Positions 7,718 to 16,173 of a stretch of 29,307 nt of DNA are shown here, one piece after another; position 1 is the first letter of the stretch, and every line of letters starts with the position of its first letter. The stretch is from Hathewaya proteolytica DSM 3090. Lineage in GTDB: Bacteria > Bacillota > Clostridia > Clostridiales > Clostridiaceae. The notes under the pieces were generated by a model that saw nothing but the letters and a program-made list of their open reading frames with translations, was not told where the DNA came from and did no database searches. The stretch is taken from positions 1 to 29,307 of the forward strand of contig NZ_FRAD01000029.1 in assembly GCF_900142225.1 (NCBI RefSeq). The letters run 5' to 3'. The position numbers and the translations under genes were made by a program.

Positions 7718-8485
7718 ATGATTTTTGATTCACATGCTCATTATGATGACGAAAAATTTGATGGAGAAAGAGAAACACTTATCCAAAAGCAACACCAAGA
7801 GGATGGTGTGGTGGGAATACTTAACTGTGGCTCAGATTTAAGAGGGACTAGGATGTCCGTGGAGCTTTCACACAAATTTCCTTATGTTTATGCAGCTGTT
7901 GGAATACATCCTGAAGAAGCACATGAGTTTAACCATGAGGTACTTCAAGAAATAAAAGAGTTGGCAAAGGATGAAAAGGTAAAGGCTATAGGGGAGATAG
8001 GATTAGATTATTATTGGGAAGAGAACCCACCAAAGGAAATACAAAAAGAAGTTTTTATAAAACAAATGATTTTGGCAGAGGAACTACAGATGCCTGTGGT
8101 TATCCACTGTAGGGAAGCTCATGAGGATACTTTAAACATTGTAAAACAGTTTCCAAAGGTAAGGGGAGTTATCCATTGTTTTTCAGGATCTTTGGAGATG
8201 GCCAGAGAGTTTATAAAATGCGGTTACTATATTGGATTTACAGGGGTAGTAACCTTTAAAAACTCTAAAAAGATAAAGGAAGTAGCTAGAGAAGTGCCTA
8301 TGGAAAGAATCTTAGTGGAGACAGATTGTCCATACATGGCGCCAGTTCCTCATAGAGGGGAGAGAAATCAATCTTCCTATATATCCAATATTATAGAAGT
8401 AATTGCTGAAATAAGGGGAGCATCTATAGATTGTATAGAAAAATATACAGTAGAAAATACAAAAAAATTGTTTAAAATGAAATAA
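7718..8485 (+). CDS. tatD: TatD-family metal-dependent hydrolase / deoxyribonuclease
   Basis: 255-aa cytoplasmic TIM-barrel metal hydrolase; family members act as 3'-5' exonucleases on DNA (and RNA) or as D-aminoacyl-tRNA-related hydrolases. Ordered metal-site motifs are complete: FDSHAHYDD, AVGIHPEEA, AIGEIGLDYYW, VIHCREAHEDT, GVIHCFSG and VETDCPYMAPVPHRG. I chose ATG at 7718 after AGGAGAT; an in-frame TTG at 7670 has no ribosome site and lies in AT-rich promoter-like DNA. A YabE-like gene follows, as in Bacillus (yabD-yabE). In Bacillus the next genes are rnmV and ksgA; neither appears in this window. Confidence 0.94.
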   Translation: MIFDSHAHYDDEKFDGERETLIQKQHQEDGVVGILNCGSDLRGTRMSVELSHKFPYVYAAVGIHPEEAHEFNHEVLQEIKELAKDEKVKAIGEIGLDYYWEENPPKEIQKEVFIKQMILAEELQMPVVIHCREAHEDTLNIVKQFPKVRGVIHCFSGSLEMAREFIKCGYYIGFTGVVTFKNSKKIKEVAREVPMERILVETDCPYMAPVPHRGERNQSSYISNIIEVIAEIRGASIDCIEKYTVENTKKLFKMK

Positions 8486-8493
8486 AATCACAA

Positions 8494-8540
8494 AAAAGAC
8501 TATAAATACGCAAAAATAATTGCGGATTCATAGTCTTTTT
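8494..8540 (+). terminator. Terminator after tatD
   Basis: AAAAAGACTAT (8494-8504) pairs with ATAGTCTTTTT (8530-8540), with an inner CGC/GCG pairing in the loop. The right arm supplies the T-run. The symmetrical A/T flanks could allow function in either direction. Confidence 0.8.
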
Positions 8541-8801
8541 ACTTTGAGTTAATATAAAATAAATATATATTAAATAAATTTACAATACAAAATACATAAA
8601 ATATATTATGTTATAAAATATATTAAAATTGTTAATAATTATATTGACAAGTTATTCCTTTTTGGTAATATATATAATATAAGACACCTTTACATGTTGT
8701 ATTTTTTTTCAAAATAACCTTCCTCAATTTAAAGAATTGTTCAATAATATTATATAAAAAAGATGAATTGTCAGAAAACACCATAGCTTTTTTAGTGAAA
8801 T
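8541..8801. other. Extremely AT-rich intergenic stretch, no gene found
   Basis: Between the tatD terminator and the yabE promoter the DNA is nearly all A and T with no credible reading frame preceded by a ribosome site. A TTGACA at 8644-8649 with TAATAT at 8666-8671 (16-bp spacing) could be a second, distal promoter toward yabE, but such matches are frequent in this composition. Confidence 0.5.
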
Positions 8802-8830
8802 TTGACCATGCTATTTTTTTGTTGTATAAT
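8802..8830 (+). promoter_or_regulatory. Sigma-A-type promoter of the yabE-like gene
   Basis: TTGACC (8802-8807), 17-bp spacer, TATAAT (8825-8830). Predicted transcription start is near 8837, leaving about 25 nt before the ATG. The promoter overlaps the upstream in-frame TTG, which argues against that TTG as the translation start. Confidence 0.8.
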
Positions 8831-8861
8831 GTTTAAGACTCTTAAAAGGAGGAAAAATTTT

Positions 8862-9899
8862 ATGAGTATGATGTCAAAAGAGAAGTTGAAAAACTACTTT
8901 TCCAGCATGCCCAAGACATTTTGTATATTAGCATTAGTTATGATTTTCATGACCACGGTTATACTCAATTTCAGAAAGAAAATAAGTATATCTGTTGACG
9001 GGCAAGTAATGAGTATTACAACCTTAAGCAGTAATCTTAGGAATGCGTTAATGAATAATGGAATAGCTGTAGGTGAAAAGGACAAAATATCTGTTGATTT
9101 GAACAGTAAACTTAATGATGGAGACAAAATTCAAATAAGACGAGCTGTAAATGTGAAACTAATGGTAGATGGTGAGGAAAAGACAATAAAAACATCTGAG
9201 CATACAATTAAGGACATGCTTGCAGCAGAGAATATTACCATAAGTGAAAAAGACAAAATATCTGTATCTTTAGATGAAAAAATAGTTGATAATTTAACGC
9301 TTAAGATTACTAAAGTTAATGAAGAAGTAAAAGACATAGTAGAACCAATACAATTTGCAAAAGAAGTAAAACAGAGTGATAGTTATAAAGTAGGAACTAC
9401 CAAGGTTTTACAAGAAGGGATAAATGGAGAAAAGGTTGTATCAACAAAAATAGTTTATGAAGATGGAAAAGAAGTTTCTAGAAAGGTAGTAAGCGAAAAA
9501 GTTTTAAAGAAAGCCATAAATCAGATAATGGCAGTAGGAACATTAAAAACCTACACAGCCTCAAGAGGAGGAAATTTCGCTTATTCAAAAGTTTTGAGTG
9601 TAAAAGCAAGTGCATATACTGCGGATTTCAATCCTAGTGGCGTTAGGGATGACCCATATGCGGGCATGACAGCCACAGGGGTGAGAGCTAAAAGGGATCC
9701 TAATGGTTATAGTACCATTGCAGTGGATCCACGTGTTATACCTTTAGGAACAAAGGTTTATGTTGAAGGTTATGGTTATGCCATAGCTCAGGATACTGGA
9801 GGATCTATAAAAGGAAATATTATAGATTTATACATGAACAAGTATTCGGAAGCTATGAGTTGGGGACGCAGAACTGTAAAGGTGTACATTCTGAAATAG
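8862..9899 (+). CDS. yabE: YabE-like cell-wall protein: DUF348 repeats, G5 and 3D domains
   Basis: 345 aa from ATG 8862, placed after AAAGGAGG. One N-terminal membrane helix lies at about 18-36. Two DUF348 repeats follow (about 40-85 and 95-140, each with the SEKDKIS/GEKDKIS-type motif), then a G5 domain (about 155-235). The C-terminal 3D domain (about 250-345) carries SAYTADF, GVRDDPYAGMTATG and QDTGGSIKGNIIDLY, whose aspartates are the conserved catalytic-type residues shared with MltA-like lytic transglycosylases. This is the architecture of Bacillus YabE, a paralogue of resuscitation-promoting factor/Sps proteins, expected to cleave peptidoglycan glycan strands. It has its own promoter and terminator, so it is probably monocistronic. 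An in-frame TTG at 8802 lies in the promoter and is not the start. Confidence 0.9.
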   Translation: MSMMSKEKLKNYFSSMPKTFCILALVMIFMTTVILNFRKKISISVDGQVMSITTLSSNLRNALMNNGIAVGEKDKISVDLNSKLNDGDKIQIRRAVNVKLMVDGEEKTIKTSEHTIKDMLAAENITISEKDKISVSLDEKIVDNLTLKITKVNEEVKDIVEPIQFAKEVKQSDSYKVGTTKVLQEGINGEKVVSTKIVYEDGKEVSRKVVSEKVLKKAINQIMAVGTLKTYTASRGGNFAYSKVLSVKASAYTADFNPSGVRDDPYAGMTATGVRAKRDPNGYSTIAVDPRVIPLGTKVYVEGYGYAIAQDTGGSIKGNIIDLYMNKYSEAMSWGRRTVKVYILK

Positions 9900-9942
9900 G
9901 TTCCCCAAAATTACTGTAAGAACAGTTTAGAATTAGAATAGA

Positions 9943-9978
9943 AGAAAAAAGGGAGCAGACGTGCTCCTTTTTCTTTTT
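9943..9978 (+). terminator. Terminator after yabE
   Basis: GGAGCA (9952-9957) pairs with TGCTCC (9962-9967) around a GACG loop. It is flanked by an A-rich left arm and TTTTTCTTTTTT on the right, which extend the stem and give the U-run. Confidence 0.88.
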
Positions 9979-10060
9979 TCCAAGAGTAATCAGTGTTCAC
10001 CACATATTTAAGGTGTATTAAAAAGATTTTTAAAAAGCTACGAAAGGAAATGAAATAGAC

Positions 10061-12250
10061 ATGGGAAAAACATTAGTATTAGCTGAAAAACCTAGTGTGG
10101 GAAAGGAAATTGCTAGAGTTTTAAAATGCAATAAGGGTGGAAATGGATTTATAGAAGGGAAAGATTATATTGTCACTTGGGCTCTTGGACATCTTGTGAC
10201 TTTAGGGGACCCAGAACTTTATGATGATAAATACAAGACTTGGAAGATGGAGGACCTACCTATGCTTCCAGCTCCCTTGAAACTTGTTGTTATAAAGCAA
10301 AGTGGAAGACAGTACAATATAGTAAAGGAACAATTAAATAGAAAAGACGTAGAAAATATAGTTATCGCTACAGATGCAGGTCGTGAGGGAGAATTGGTAG
10401 CTAGATGGATTATAGTAAAATCAAAGGTGAAAAAGCCTATGAAGAGGCTTTGGATTTCTTCACAGACTGATAAAGCTATTTTAGAAGGTTTTAAAAATCT
10501 GAAACCATCGAACCAGTATGACAATCTTTATAGAGCAGCTCAAGCTAGATCAGAGGCAGACTGGTATGTGGGATTGAATGTTACTAGAGCATTAACCTGC
10601 AAAAATAATGCACAGCTTACAGCAGGCAGAGTGCAGACTCCTACATTGGCAATGATAGTTCAGAGGGAAGAGGAAATAAATAACTTTAAACCAAAGGATT
10701 ATTATGTTATAGAAGCCAAAAGCAAGGGATTCAATTTAAAGTGGAAAGATAAAAACAACAATTCTAATATATTTGACAAAGAGAAAGCTGAGAATATACT
10801 AAATTCATTAAAGGGTAAGCAGTGCAAAATTGTAGATGTTAAGGAAACGGCAAAAAAGCAATTTTCACCACAACTTTATGATTTAACGGAATTGCAGAGA
10901 GATGCCAATAGAATATATGGGTACTCAGCAAAGCAAACATTATCCATCATGCAAAGGCTTTATGAAAATTACAAGGTGCTAACATATCCAAGAACGGATT
11001 CTAGATATATATCTACGGATATAGTGCCAACTATTCAAGATAGATTGAAGGCAATTGTAAATGGAAATCATAGGGCAGTAGTAAATGAACTTATGAGAAG
11101 TAAAATAAATGGAAATAAAAGCTTTGTGGACAATAGCAAGGTCAGTGATCACCATGCTATAATTCCCACAGAGGAGAAAATCAGCTTGGCTATTTTAGGC
11201 AGTGAGGAGAGACATATATACGACCTTGTTATAAAGAGATTCCTTGCTGTGCTTATGCCAGCTTATGAGTACATCCAAACTTCTATTACAGCGGAAATAG
11301 GTGGAGAAACTTTTGTTGCCAAGGGCAATGTGACAAAAGCTAAGGGATGGAAAAGGGTTTATCAAGATGAAGATGAGTTGTCAAAGGATGAAGAAAATGA
11401 TGAAACTCAGGAGTTGCCAGAGATAAAACAAGGTGATGACATTTCCATAAATTCTGTGGAAATGAAGAAAATGCAGACTAAAGCTCCTTCTAGATTCACA
11501 GAGGGAACCTTATTGTCTGCCATGGAAAATCCTCAGAAGTATGTAAGTATGGACAAAGACCATGCAAAAACTCTTGGTGAAACTGGCGGTATTGGAACTG
11601 TAGCTACAAGAGCAGATATCATTGAAAAGCTTTTCAATACCTTTTACATCGAGAAAAATGGCAAAGAAATCATTCCAACATCCAAGGGAAAACAGCTTGT
11701 TTACATGGTACCAAAGGATATAAAATCTCCATTGCTTACGGCGAAGTGGGAACAGGAGTTGGAGCTTATCAGCAAGGGGAAGAGAGATTCAAGACAATTT
11801 ACCGATAAAATAAAAGATTATACTGTGGAGCTTGTAAAGCAAGTTAAAGGCAGCGATGCCGTGTTTAAACATGACAATCTTACAGGAAGAAGATGTCCTG
11901 ATTGTGGTAAATATATGCTAGAAGTTAAGGGTAAGCATGGTGTCATGTATGTATGTCAAGATAGAGAGTGTGGACATAGAGAAACCATCAGCATTTTCAC
12001 CAATGCCAGATGTCCTGAGTGTCATAAAAGGTTGGAACTTCGTGGTCATGGCGAAGGAAAAATCTATGTGTGCCCAAATCCTAACTGTAATTTCCGTGAA
12101 AAGGAATCTCAGTTTAAGAAGAGATTTGAGAATAAGGGTGATAAGGTGAACAAAAAAGAACTGAATAAAACTCTTAAAGATATGAAAAAGCAGGCAGAGG
12201 CTCCAATAAACTCAGCATTAGCCGATGCATTAGCTAAATTTATGAAATAA
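10061..12250 (+). CDS. topB: DNA topoisomerase III (type IA), with C-terminal zinc ribbons
   Basis: 729 aa. Toprim motifs are intact: LVLAEKPSVGKEIA at the start and ATDAGREGELVAR near residue 105. The transesterification motif LTYPRTDSRYIS puts the active tyrosine at Y309. TAGRVQTPTLAM and the later GTVATRADIIEKL motif fit TopB, which relaxes and decatenates DNA single-strand intermediates. After residue about 605 come two Cys4-type ribbons: CPDCGKY...CQDRECGH and CPECHKR...CPNPNCNF. Such tails are found in a subset of Firmicute TopB and assist single-strand binding. ATG follows a modest GAAAGG site. The gene has about 160 bp upstream including the yabE terminator, with no clear promoter consensus. 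yccF lies only 13 bp downstream, suggesting co-transcription. Confidence 0.96.
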   Translation: MGKTLVLAEKPSVGKEIARVLKCNKGGNGFIEGKDYIVTWALGHLVTLGDPELYDDKYKTWKMEDLPMLPAPLKLVVIKQSGRQYNIVKEQLNRKDVENIVIATDAGREGELVARWIIVKSKVKKPMKRLWISSQTDKAILEGFKNLKPSNQYDNLYRAAQARSEADWYVGLNVTRALTCKNNAQLTAGRVQTPTLAMIVQREEEINNFKPKDYYVIEAKSKGFNLKWKDKNNNSNIFDKEKAENILNSLKGKQCKIVDVKETAKKQFSPQLYDLTELQRDANRIYGYSAKQTLSIMQRLYENYKVLTYPRTDSRYISTDIVPTIQDRLKAIVNGNHRAVVNELMRSKINGNKSFVDNSKVSDHHAIIPTEEKISLAILGSEERHIYDLVIKRFLAVLMPAYEYIQTSITAEIGGETFVAKGNVTKAKGWKRVYQDEDELSKDEENDETQELPEIKQGDDISINSVEMKKMQTKAPSRFTEGTLLSAMENPQKYVSMDKDHAKTLGETGGIGTVATRADIIEKLFNTFYIEKNGKEIIPTSKGKQLVYMVPKDIKSPLLTAKWEQELELISKGKRDSRQFTDKIKDYTVELVKQVKGSDAVFKHDNLTGRRCPDCGKYMLEVKGKHGVMYVCQDRECGHRETISIFTNARCPECHKRLELRGHGEGKIYVCPNPNCNFREKESQFKKRFENKGDKVNKKELNKTLKDMKKQAEAPINSALADALAKFMK

Positions 12251-12263
12251 AGGGGGGAATAGT

Positions 12264-12623
12264 ATGGGATGTTTAGGTAATTTTTTGTGGTTTATATTTG
12301 GAGGTGTATGGCAAGGTTTAGCATGGTTTTTTGCTGGAGTTTTGTGGTGTATAACTATTGTAGGAATACCCATAGGGAAACAATGCTTTAAGTTTGCTTC
12401 ACTGGCATTTTTCCCTTTTGGAAAGGATGTACAATATGGAGGAGGTACGGTATCCCTCATAGCAAACATATTATGGCTTATTTTAAGTGGCATACCACTA
12501 GCTTTAAGTGCCTTTGCAAACGGAATAGTCCTTTGCTGTACTATTGTAGGAATTCCCTTTGGATTGCAGTGTTTTAAGATAGCCAAATTAGCACTTATGC
12601 CATTCGGATCAAGGGTAGTCTAA
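12264..12623 (+). CDS. YccF-domain small membrane protein
   Basis: 119 aa made of two similar halves, each with a hydrophobic helix pair ending in GIPIGKQCFKFASLAFFPFG (first) and GIPFGLQCFKIAKLALMPFG (second). This duplicated motif is diagnostic of the YccF (DUF307) family of inner-membrane proteins. Molecular function is not established. ATG follows AGGGGGG directly after topB, so it is likely the last gene of a topB-yccF transcript, ended by the strong terminator downstream. The antisense frame across this gene is a shadow. Confidence 0.9.
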   Translation: MGCLGNFLWFIFGGVWQGLAWFFAGVLWCITIVGIPIGKQCFKFASLAFFPFGKDVQYGGGTVSLIANILWLILSGIPLALSAFANGIVLCCTIVGIPFGLQCFKIAKLALMPFGSRVV

Positions 12624-12676
12624 TGGAGTTATTAAAATAACTTAGTAAAAAGAATATAGCAAGAAATAATTTTAAA

Positions 12677-12729
12677 AAAGGTACAAGCATTTCCACTATA
12701 TATAGTGGGCGCTTGTACCTTTATTTTTC
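12677..12729. terminator. Bidirectional terminator between yccF and the ABC exporter operon
   Basis: A long hairpin: outer stem AAAGGTACAAGC (12677-12688) with GCTTGTACCTTT (12711-12722), inner stem CCACTATA/TATAGTGG (12693-12708), separated by small internal loops. TTATTTTT follows on the + strand, and the left side gives a T-run on the - strand, so it can end both convergent transcripts. Confidence 0.92.
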
Positions 12730-12732
12730 ACA

Positions 12733-13899
12733 CTACTGTTCTGATGTTCTTTTCTGTTTAATTATTACCAGGGCAATGGCTAGGAATGCTACGGCAAAAC
12801 ATATTTGAACTAAAAGTGAGGTCATATAAGGTTTCAATGATTGAAAATTTAAAGTAGATACATTGCTAACTAAGTTATTACCTTTTACATACCAAAAAGA
12901 AGGTACAAAGTTTCCTATACTTTTCACTGTACTGCTCAGCATGGATTGAGGAACAAAGGAACCACCTATAAAGGAGGACATAAGTGAAAAAATAGTGGAA
13001 ATAGGTGAAACAGTTTTTTCATTGGCCACTTCTGCAATTAAGAATGACATACTAAGACAACATATAGTGAAGATAAGGGTGTTAATTATTAATAGCATAC
13101 CTTTAATTGTAAACATTGTACTTTTAAAGACCACTGCAGTAAGGATTATAAATAAAATAAATATTATTATAGAAATACATATATTAGCGAGAAACAATTC
13201 CATATTAAATTTGCTCATAGGCATTGGCGAGCAAATATTACGTCTCTTTAAATCTCTCTTATTAAGTTTTATCATGGTAGTAGAAATAGTTAAAATCATA
13301 ATAGCTACTAACGGATAAACCAGATAGTTAAAGTAAGCTATTAAGCTTTGGTCGGAGGATGTTAAAGTTGTATCATTTTCAATATTTACCTTTACTTCTT
13401 TTTCTAAATCCTCTAATGCATATTTTACTGCTGTGTCCATGTCTAGTTTAGAATCAATAGTGTACATGGATACTGTGGTAATATACTTATTCACCATTTG
13501 ATTTACCATGGCACTTACGCTGGAATCAGGTATAGTCATGGTTTGTAATTGCATGTGAGAACCGGATTTTATTCTATCTTCGAAACCATGAGGAACAGTA
13601 TATATACATTCTGCAATCCTAAAAAATAATACATCTTTAAGGTTTTCTTTATCCCTTTCACTTAAAACAATGTTTCGAGTGTTTTTTTCTAGTAATTGAT
13701 TTAGTCCCTTGGAAAAGGCTGAATTATCATTATCTATGATGGCTACCTTACATTTTTCCATATTGAAAGCTTTTTCTGATGGCGAATCTGCAGTAGTAGC
13801 ATAAAAAACTGTTATAGCCATGAAAATGCCAAGATACATCAGGGACATTAGCAATGAGCTTTTCTTGAAGATTTTAAAATAAGCATTAAATACTTTCAT
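12733..13899 (-). CDS. ABC-2 type exporter permease, second subunit (LnrN-like)
   Basis: 388 aa. One N-terminal helix (about 15-32) is followed by a large extracellular domain (about 40-185), then five to six helices in the C-terminal half, the ABC2_membrane_3 layout. Size matches Bacillus LnrM/LnrN. ATG at 13899 follows AAGGAGG and overlaps the end of the preceding permease by 14 bp, so the two are translationally coupled and probably form a heterodimer. It is the last gene of the minus-strand operon. Substrate is inferred only from context (an amphiphilic or polyene-type toxin, as for linearmycin exporters). Which permease corresponds to LnrM or LnrN is assigned by gene order only. Confidence 0.87.
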   Translation of the reverse strand: MKVFNAYFKIFKKSSLLMSLMYLGIFMAITVFYATTADSPSEKAFNMEKCKVAIIDNDNSAFSKGLNQLLEKNTRNIVLSERDKENLKDVLFFRIAECIYTVPHGFEDRIKSGSHMQLQTMTIPDSSVSAMVNQMVNKYITTVSMYTIDSKLDMDTAVKYALEDLEKEVKVNIENDTTLTSSDQSLIAYFNYLVYPLVAIMILTISTTMIKLNKRDLKRRNICSPMPMSKFNMELFLANICISIIIFILFIILTAVVFKSTMFTIKGMLLIINTLIFTICCLSMSFLIAEVANEKTVSPISTIFSLMSSFIGGSFVPQSMLSSTVKSIGNFVPSFWYVKGNNLVSNVSTLNFQSLKPYMTSLLVQICFAVAFLAIALVIIKQKRTSEQ

Positions 13900-15013
13900 A
13901 CTTTTGCCTCCTTAACAATAAAAATGATGCCATGCTGAATATAACACCTATGATAATGAGGATGATTATATTGGATACATATCTGTCTAAGGTATCACCA
14001 TAGTAGTAGAGGGAGTACAGTCCATCAGTGATAAGTCCCACAGGATTTAATCTTGACAGTATAGGGAACTTGCTTGAAAAATGATATTTTATTTCAATAT
14101 TCATCATACCAGATAAAAAAGAACATAAGAGGGTAATACCAATGGCAAGTCCCATTTTCATACCATCTTTTTTTACTATGGCAGCGCCTATGGAGCAGCC
14201 AATAGACATACCACAAAAGCTTCCTACAACACCAATTAAAAATACGAGACCAAGTTGACTACCAAAGTCTATTTGCAATACAAGAGTCATATATAGCAAT
14301 GTTAATATTATGCTGATTATATGAAAGGTCATGGAGCCAGCCAACAGTGACATAAGGATCTTGAATTTATTTACAGGACCAATGCACAGCCTACAAGCAA
14401 TATTTGACTGATTAGCCTGAATTTCATTAGATATATCTACACCAAGTGTTATACAAAAAAAGCATGTCATGGCAAATAAGGAGTAGAAGTATATTACTGT
14501 AACATTATTGGAACTGTTCACAGGCACATTCTCTACATAAGTTTTATTTAAGTCTATTTTACTAAAAACTTCTTCAGGGGATTTTACTGCACCACTTTTT
14601 ACTATATTGCTTATGGTGGAGGAAATTTGAGTATAGCTATCAAAGAATACTTTTGTAATTGACTGATTTAAACCTTCCTTTTTAAAGCTAAGCTCACATA
14701 ATCCAGTATTTTTATCAATTGTAACGAAGGCATCAATATGGTTGCTATCTAGGAGTTCTTTACCCTCATGGGAATTTACTAATTTTATATTAAAGAGTTC
14801 ACTTTTTTCCATGGCATTTTTTATGTCAGTGGATATGGAGCTAGTATTTTCAACTGCAATATTTATTTTTTCAAAAACTTCACCTTGGAGAAGGTTTTTG
14901 AAGCATAGATTGAATATTGTTGCCATTAGCAATGGATAAATTAGAAGCCAGAACATTGTTATTTTATCTCTAAATAGATGTTTTAATCTGTATTTGTACA
15001 TGGTAAAAAACAT
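13886..15013 (-). CDS. ABC-2 type exporter permease, first subunit (LnrM-like)
   Basis: 375 aa from ATG 15013, which follows GAGGTGAT and sits 10 nt after the ATPase stop. The open frame extends 17 codons further upstream into the ATPase gene, but that start lacks a ribosome site. Layout: N-terminal helix (TMFWLLIYPLLMATIF), extracellular domain with a glutamine/asparagine-poor alpha/beta pattern (about 45-170), then a six-helix ABC2 membrane block including ISNEIQANQSNIACRLCIGP, the coupling-helix region before the third helix. It works with the neighbouring permease and the ATPase as an exporter. The reverse gene order relative to the kinase genes shows that the operon is transcribed away from them. 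Confidence 0.87.
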   Translation of the reverse strand: MFFTMYKYRLKHLFRDKITMFWLLIYPLLMATIFNLCFKNLLQGEVFEKINIAVENTSSISTDIKNAMEKSELFNIKLVNSHEGKELLDSNHIDAFVTIDKNTGLCELSFKKEGLNQSITKVFFDSYTQISSTISNIVKSGAVKSPEEVFSKIDLNKTYVENVPVNSSNNVTVIYFYSLFAMTCFFCITLGVDISNEIQANQSNIACRLCIGPVNKFKILMSLLAGSMTFHIISIILTLLYMTLVLQIDFGSQLGLVFLIGVVGSFCGMSIGCSIGAAIVKKDGMKMGLAIGITLLCSFLSGMMNIEIKYHFSSKFPILSRLNPVGLITDGLYSLYYYGDTLDRYVSNIIILIIIGVIFSMASFLLLRRQKYESI

Positions 15014-15023
15014 AGTATCACCT

Positions 15024-15959
15024 CTAATCTCTAAGTTGTTTTCCAGTAATCTCAAGGAAAACATCGTTTAATGTTGGGAGCTCGGAATAAATTCTTCCAT
15101 AAGAAATATTATTTTTGTTTATAATATCTAAAATATTTGACAGGTTGCTTTTCCCACCTTTGGAACTTAAGATTAATTGGTTGTCTTTGTACTCCAAATT
15201 GATAACATTTGGAAGTTCCTTGAATATTTTCAACTGTTCTTCCTTCAAACCGTAAGTTTCAACAACAACTTTTTCACCTAGGGCTATCATGGATTTTAAC
15301 TCTTCCTTTGTGCCCTTGGCGATGACTTTACCCTTGTCCAATATTGCTATCCTTGTACATATCTGCTCCACTTCTTCCATATAGTGTGAAGTGTAAATGA
15401 TGGTTGCGCCTTCTTTGTTGAGTTTTTCGATGCCTTGAAGTATATTATTTCTACTTTGCGGATCCACAGCTACCGTTGGTTCATCCATGATTATTAGTTT
15501 GGGTTTATGGGCAATTCCGCAGGCAATATTTAATCTTCTAAGGAGTCCACCACTTAGTTTTTTAGGGTAGAATTTTCTAAAATCTCCAAGCCCCACGAAA
15601 TCCATAGCTTCTTCCACGTATTGTTTTCTAAGCTCTTTATCTTTAATATAGAGGCTACAGAAATAATCTATATTTTCATATACTGTTAATTCCTCTATGA
15701 CAGCTACGTTTTGCATGACCACGCCCATATCTTTTTTTATATCGTAGGCATAGGGTGTCATATCTTTGTTGAAAAGTTTTATGGTGCCCTTATCGAATTT
15801 TAAAAGTGAGAGCATGCAATTTATAAGAGTTGTTTTGCCAGAGCCATTTGGTCCTAGAAGTCCAAAGATTTCACCTTCATTAATTTCTAGACTTAGGTGA
15901 TCAAGTGCTGTAAGTTCCTTGTATCGTTTTACTAAATTTTCTATTTCTACTATTGGCAT
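15024..15959 (-). CDS. ABC exporter ATP-binding protein (LnrL/DrrA-like)
   Basis: 311 aa, the same length as Bacillus LnrL. Walker A GPNGSGKT (36-43), Q-loop VMQNVAV (about 81-87), signature LSGGLLRRL (135-143), Walker B LIIMDEPT (155-162), D-loop and H-loop YTSHYMEE (H191) are all intact, so the ATPase should be active. The 80 residues after the nucleotide-binding domain form the C-terminal extension typical of drug-export ATPases of the DrrA/LnrL type. ATG at 15959 follows AAAGGGG. It heads a three-gene operon whose promoter lies in the divergent region shared with the sensor kinase gene. Confidence 0.94.
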   Translation of the reverse strand: MPIVEIENLVKRYKELTALDHLSLEINEGEIFGLLGPNGSGKTTLINCMLSLLKFDKGTIKLFNKDMTPYAYDIKKDMGVVMQNVAVIEELTVYENIDYFCSLYIKDKELRKQYVEEAMDFVGLGDFRKFYPKKLSGGLLRRLNIACGIAHKPKLIIMDEPTVAVDPQSRNNILQGIEKLNKEGATIIYTSHYMEEVEQICTRIAILDKGKVIAKGTKEELKSMIALGEKVVVETYGLKEEQLKIFKELPNVINLEYKDNQLILSSKGGKSNLSNILDIINKNNISYGRIYSELPTLNDVFLEITGKQLRD

Positions 15960-16024
15960 AATATATTATCCCCTTTCATAACAAAATTAGTCACAATGTT
16001 AATAAGTTTCCTTACTATGATACC

Positions 16025-16053
16025 ATTATACGGTTTAGCTTACTCTTTAATAA
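16025..16053 (-). promoter_or_regulatory. Candidate promoter of the ABC exporter operon
   Basis: Read on the minus strand: TTATTA (16053-16048), 17-bp spacer, TATAAT (16030-16025). The perfect -10 and poor -35 suit a promoter needing an activator. The palindrome at 16078-16089 lies roughly 65 bp upstream of the predicted start. Confidence 0.5.
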
Positions 16054-16077
16054 GTGTCCGCTGTCATAAGATCCATG

Positions 16078-16089
16078 TGACAAATGTCA
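16078..16089. promoter_or_regulatory. Candidate response-regulator operator (perfect palindrome)
   Basis: TGACAAATGTCA is a perfect inverted repeat of TGACA with a 2-bp centre. It sits between the two divergent promoters, upstream of both -35 regions. A further TGTCA half-site lies at 16062-16066. Dimeric NarL/LuxR-type regulators commonly bind such short palindromes, so the adjacent response regulator is the likely ligand (inference). Confidence 0.5.
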
Positions 16090-16103
16090 TTAAGTTATAT
16101 AAA

Positions 16104-16132
16104 TTGCAGATGTTTTTTGTAAATGATATACT
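16104..16132 (+). promoter_or_regulatory. Candidate promoter of the two-component genes
   Basis: TTGCAG (16104-16109), 17-bp spacer, TATACT (16127-16132), with an extended -10 TGA just before the hexamer. Predicted start is near 16139, about 35 nt before the kinase ATG. Confidence 0.6.
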
Positions 16133-16173
16133 TAAGATAAAATTAAGTAATATAAAAATTTGGAGAAGATATC

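Noticed and set aside
8802..8861. Upstream extension of the yabE-like protein
   Set aside because: It covers a TTGACC-17-TATAAT promoter, and the ATG at 8862 has a perfect AAAGGAGG site.
12230..12586. 118-aa frame on the minus strand over yccF
   Set aside because: It lies wholly opposite the YccF gene, which has the family motif and a ribosome site; the antisense frame has neither.
12995..13318. 107-aa frame on the plus strand inside the ABC permease region
   Set aside because: It is the complement of hydrophobic codons in the real permease and has no ribosome site.
15014..15064. Seventeen-codon upstream extension of the first ABC permease
   Set aside because: It lies inside the ATPase gene, lacks a ribosome site, and the ATG at 15013 has GAGGTGAT at correct spacing.
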